56,635 nt of DNA. Origin: Pseudoalteromonas luteoviolacea. Lineage in GTDB: Bacteria; Pseudomonadota; Gammaproteobacteria; Enterobacterales; Alteromonadaceae. Positions within the stretch are counted from its first letter, which is position 1, and each line of letters opens with the position of its first letter. Both the position numbers and the translations under genes were made by a program. The stretch lies in the NCBI RefSeq assembly GCF_001696455.1, contig NZ_MAUJ01000018.1, forward strand, positions 1 through 56,635, in the 5' to 3' direction. The notes beneath the pieces were generated by a model. That model made no database searches. It worked only from the letters and a program-made list of their open reading frames with translations, and was not told the DNA's origin. Positions 54,463 through 56,635 of the stretch are shown piece after piece.

Positions 54463-55163
54463 AGTTGCCCTCCTACAAAACCTTCTTTTAACGGGTCTAT
54501 AGCCAAAGGATCTTGCAACATTCGGCCATGCTCTAGCGTGAGACTTCTATACTTCATTCGCGCTATCAGGCCTAAATCATGCGTCGCAATCAGAACAGAT
54601 GTGCCATGGCGATTAAAGTCTTCGAACAAGGTAAGAACCTCCATTGATAACTCAGGATCTAAGTTACCCGTAGGTTCATCAGCCAATAGCAAAGGTGGCG
54701 AATTAACTATCGCGCGGGCAATACCTACACGCTGTTGTTCACCACCAGACAACGTACTTGGTTGGCATTTCACTTTGCCTAACAAGCCGACTTTATCCAG
54801 CGCTGCGTGGACGCGTTTTGTAATATGCTTTCGATGAGTGCCCTCTATTACAAGAGGAAGTGCGACATTATCAAAAACATTGTAGCGCTCAAGCAAACGA
54901 TGGTTTTGAAATATGATACCGATGTCGCGGCGAACAAAAGGGACTTGACGGTTTGAAATGCTACCAAGATCAACATTGTTGATGGATACTTTGCCTGCTG
55001 ATGGTCTCTCCATCAAACTAATTAACTTCAATAGAGTGCTTTTGCCAGCACCACTATGTCCAGTTAAAAATGCCAATTCGCCTTTACCGAGTTCAAAACT
55101 TACCTTTTCAAGGGCTCTATGGCCTCCTGGATAAGTCTTGCTCACCTGATCAAATTTAATCAT
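54459..55163 (-). CDS. ftsE: Cell-division ATP-binding protein FtsE
   Basis: 234 residues. Walker A GHSGAGKST (about 36), Q-loop FQNH, signature LSGGEQQRVGIARA (about 138), Walker B LLLADEPTGNLD (about 158), His switch ATHD. Slightly longer at the C-terminus than E. coli FtsE (222). Coupled to ftsX. Confidence 0.96.
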   Translation of the reverse strand: MIKFDQVSKTYPGGHRALEKVSFELGKGELAFLTGHSGAGKSTLLKLISLMERPSAGKVSINNVDLGSISNRQVPFVRRDIGIIFQNHRLLERYNVFDNVALPLVIEGTHRKHITKRVHAALDKVGLLGKVKCQPSTLSGGEQQRVGIARAIVNSPPLLLADEPTGNLDPELSMEVLTLFEDFNRHGTSVLIATHDLGLIARMKYRSLTLEHGRMLQDPLAIDPLKEGFVGGQL

Positions 55164-55202
55164 ACCTAACCCGAAACATACCTGTATCCAATTCCAAACT
55201 AA

Positions 55203-55231
55203 AAAAGCGCCTTATTGCAAAAGGCGCTTTT
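55203..55231 (-). terminator. Terminator between ftsY and ftsE
   Basis: On the minus strand AAAAGCGCCTT / AAGGCGCTTTT with a 7-base loop and T-run, ten bases after the ftsY stop. It splits the usual ftsYEX operon, or attenuates it. Confidence 0.85.
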
Positions 55232-55240
55232 AAAATGTTA

Positions 55241-56548
55241 TTAATTTTTCTGTTCGTCTTCTTGGCTAAATAGCGCTTCGATAAAGTCTTGGCTCTTAAA
55301 TGTTCTTAAATCGTCAATTCCTTCACCTACACCAATATAACGAATCGGGATCTTGAATTGATCCGCCACAGCAAAGATAACGCCACCTTTCGCTGTGCCA
55401 TCTAGTTTCGTTAAAGTGATCCCCGTTAAGCCGACTGCTTGGTCGAATAACTTAACTTGGCTAATGGCATTTTGACCAGTACCTGCATCAATCGTCAGCA
55501 TGACTTCATGTGGCGCATCAGGATCAAGCTTTTTCATTACTCGCGCTATTTTTTCTAGCTCTTGCATTAGATTGTCTTTATTCTGAAGTCGACCAGCCGT
55601 ATCTGCAATGAGCACATCTACATTTCTTGCTTGAGCAGCTTGAAAAGCATCAAAAACGACAGAAGCACTATCAGCACCAGTGTGCTGCGCTACAACAGGG
55701 ATTTCATTGCGCTCCCCCCAAACTTGAAGCTGTTCAACAGCCGCTGCTCGGAAGGTATCACCTGCGGCTAACATCACCGACTTACCTTGCGCTTGGAACT
55801 GTTTCGCCATTTTACCAATGGTCGTTGTTTTACCAACACCATTAACACCAACCATCAAAATCACATAAGGCTTTTTACCGGTATTTATTTCTAGTGGCTG
55901 CTCAGCATCTTTCAAGATGTCCGCCATTTCACTTTTCATCAGCTCGTACAGCGCATCACCATCTTTAAGCTGTTTACGATCGGCAGCATCAGTTAGATTA
56001 TCAATTAGCTTCATGGTCGTATCGACACCCAAATCAGCCGTTAACAATTGTGTTTCTAACTCTTCGAACAAATCGTCATCAATCTTTTTGCCTTTAAAAA
56101 TCGAGGCAAAACCTGAGCCTATATTCTCTTTTGTTTTTAATAGGCCCTGCTTAAGACGGGCAAAAAAGCCTTTTTTCTTTGGTTGTTCTTGCGCTTCCTG
56201 CTCTTTGGCTAGACGCTCCGCTTCTTCACGCTCTGCCTGTTCTTTGGCTAAACGCTCTGCTTCTTCACGCTCTGCCTGTTCTTTGGCTAGACGCGCTGCT
56301 TCTTCACGTTCTGCCTGTTCTTTGGCTAGACGCTCCGCTTCTTCACGTTCTGCTTGCTCTTTCGCTAAACGCGCTGCTTCTTCACGTTCTGCTTGTTCTT
56401 TCGCTAAACGCGCTGCTTCTTCACGTTCTGCTTGTTCTTTCGCTAAACGCGCTGCTTCTTCACGTTCCGCTTGTTCTTTCGCTAAACGCGCCGCTTCTTC
56501 ACGTTCCGCTTGTTCTTTTGTTGTCGTTAAAGGAAAGGGTATGGAACC
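55241..56548 (-). CDS. ftsY: Signal recognition particle receptor FtsY, 5' end missing
   Basis: The SRP GTPase NG domain is complete: GVNGVGKTTTIGKMAKQF (P-loop), DTFRAAAVEQL, DTAGRLQNKDNLMQEL, TKLDGTAKGG, and GVGEGIDDLRTF. It docks ribosome-SRP complexes to the membrane. Upstream of the N domain (KKKGFFARLKQGL) the frame continues through eight 13-residue repeats EQAEREEA(A/E)RLAK (39 bp each, 56202-56513), then into GSIPFPLTTT and an in-frame stop at 56551-56549. No ATG, GTG or TTG lies between the stop and residue DDDL, so the true start is absent. Either the gene is broken or the assembly jumps at the repeats. Confidence 0.85.
   Translation of the reverse strand, partial: GSIPFPLTTTKEQAEREEAARLAKEQAEREEAARLAKEQAEREEAARLAKEQAEREEAARLAKEQAEREEAERLAKEQAEREEAARLAKEQAEREEAERLAKEQAEREEAERLAKEQEAQEQPKKKGFFARLKQGLLKTKENIGSGFASIFKGKKIDDDLFEELETQLLTADLGVDTTMKLIDNLTDAADRKQLKDGDALYELMKSEMADILKDAEQPLEINTGKKPYVILMVGVNGVGKTTTIGKMAKQFQAQGKSVMLAAGDTFRAAAVEQLQVWGERNEIPVVAQHTGADSASVVFDAFQAAQARNVDVLIADTAGRLQNKDNLMQELEKIARVMKKLDPDAPHEVMLTIDAGTGQNAISQVKLFDQAVGLTGITLTKLDGTAKGGVIFAVADQFKIPIRYIGVGEGIDDLRTFKSQDFIEALFSQEDEQKN
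56202..56513. repeat. Eight tandem 39-bp repeats inside ftsY
   Basis: Units of TCTTTGGCT(A/T)... type, each coding 13 residues rich in Glu/Ala/Arg/Lys; the two or three units next to the right edge are almost identical to each other. The charged linker is known to be variable in FtsY. Such near-identical units favour recombination or assembly collapse. Confidence 0.9.
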
Positions 56549-56635
56549 TTATAGATGGATCCATGGCCAAGTGGAGCAAACTGATCTAGAAATTTTAACG
56601 TTATTGAATGGCGCTGGGCTTGAAGTAGTGAGAGT
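56541..56635 (+). CDS. Start of an unrecognised plus-strand gene at the right edge
   Basis: ATG at 56541 with a good SD (AAAGGA, 6-8 bases upstream) opens a frame to the window end: MEPYRWIHGQVEQTD, then LEILTLLNGAGLEVVR. No family recognised. It lies just past the point where ftsY loses homology, so it may belong to foreign or misjoined sequence. Confidence 0.4.
   Translation, partial: MEPYRWIHGQVEQTDLEILTLLNGAGLEVVR

Noticed and set aside
56202..56513. CRISPR-like regular repeats
   Set aside because: Units are contiguous, without spacers, and encode the FtsY charged linker.
56179..56589. 136-residue Leu-rich plus-strand frame
   Set aside because: It is the antisense reading of the ftsY 39-bp repeats.

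Overview
The window reads as chromosome from a marine gammaproteobacterium of the Alteromonadales, most likely Pseudoalteromonas. The evidence is the protein style of PomAB, XseB-IspA-Dxs, MutS-PncC-RecA, RraB, RpoH and FtsYEX, the Na+-type flagellar stator, and a tricorn-like S41 protease. No rRNA, tRNA, CRISPR array or insertion sequence was recognised. Both ends cut through genes.

Layout. 1-10380 (minus) holds a two-gene secreted-protein operon: a propeller/fibronectin-like companion and a giant SpvB/FG-GAP/RHS (YD-repeat) protein that is open for 2985 codons and runs off the left edge. 10579-14632 has a short-chain dehydrogenase and a tricorn-type protease. 14801-17728 is a tightly overlapped three-gene operon that matches hydrogen cyanide synthase (hcnABC), with a 9/10 FNR/ANR-type site upstream. 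18081-22634 has a divergent Lrp-type regulator and a PutA without a DNA-binding domain. 22884-25690 holds a TyrP-type permease with a TyrR-like box, a lipoprotein and an unknown membrane protein with a 29-residue Gly-rich peptide gene in front. 25874-30942 carries pomAB (with a sigma-28 type promoter) and xseB-ispA-dxs.

30943-35580 is the most accessory-looking stretch. It has an AT-rich gene-poor segment with a long inverted repeat and an ORF remnant, a small HTH protein, unknown membrane proteins, and a secreted alpha/beta hydrolase translationally overlapped with a 53-residue double-glycine-leader peptide, followed by an orphan PAS protein. 35667-40355 is a Cpx envelope-stress module (cpxP, cpxR, cpxA, two CpxR boxes, a coupled lipase-like hydrolase) and a FieF-type metal exporter. 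40678-42578 holds two unrecognised genes.

42958-56600 is mostly housekeeping: trmL, recA (LexA box filling the promoter spacer), pncC, mutS, fadL (FadR-like box), a Fur-box-controlled small membrane protein, an HD-GYP protein, rraB, a PlsC-type acyltransferase, rpoH, ftsX, ftsE and ftsY. rpoH is preceded by a perfect CIRCE operator (TTAGCACTC-N9-GAGTGCTAA), implying HrcA control of the heat-shock sigma factor. ftsY contains eight 39-bp repeats and loses its start codon near the right edge, where the sequence changes to an unrelated plus-strand ORF.

Functional threads: envelope and protein-folding stress (Cpx, RpoH/CIRCE, FtsEX), amino-acid use (putA, tyrP, glycine to cyanide), and secreted or antagonistic products (RHS giant, cyanide, GG-leader peptide). 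All calls are by eye from translations and motifs; no database search was run.
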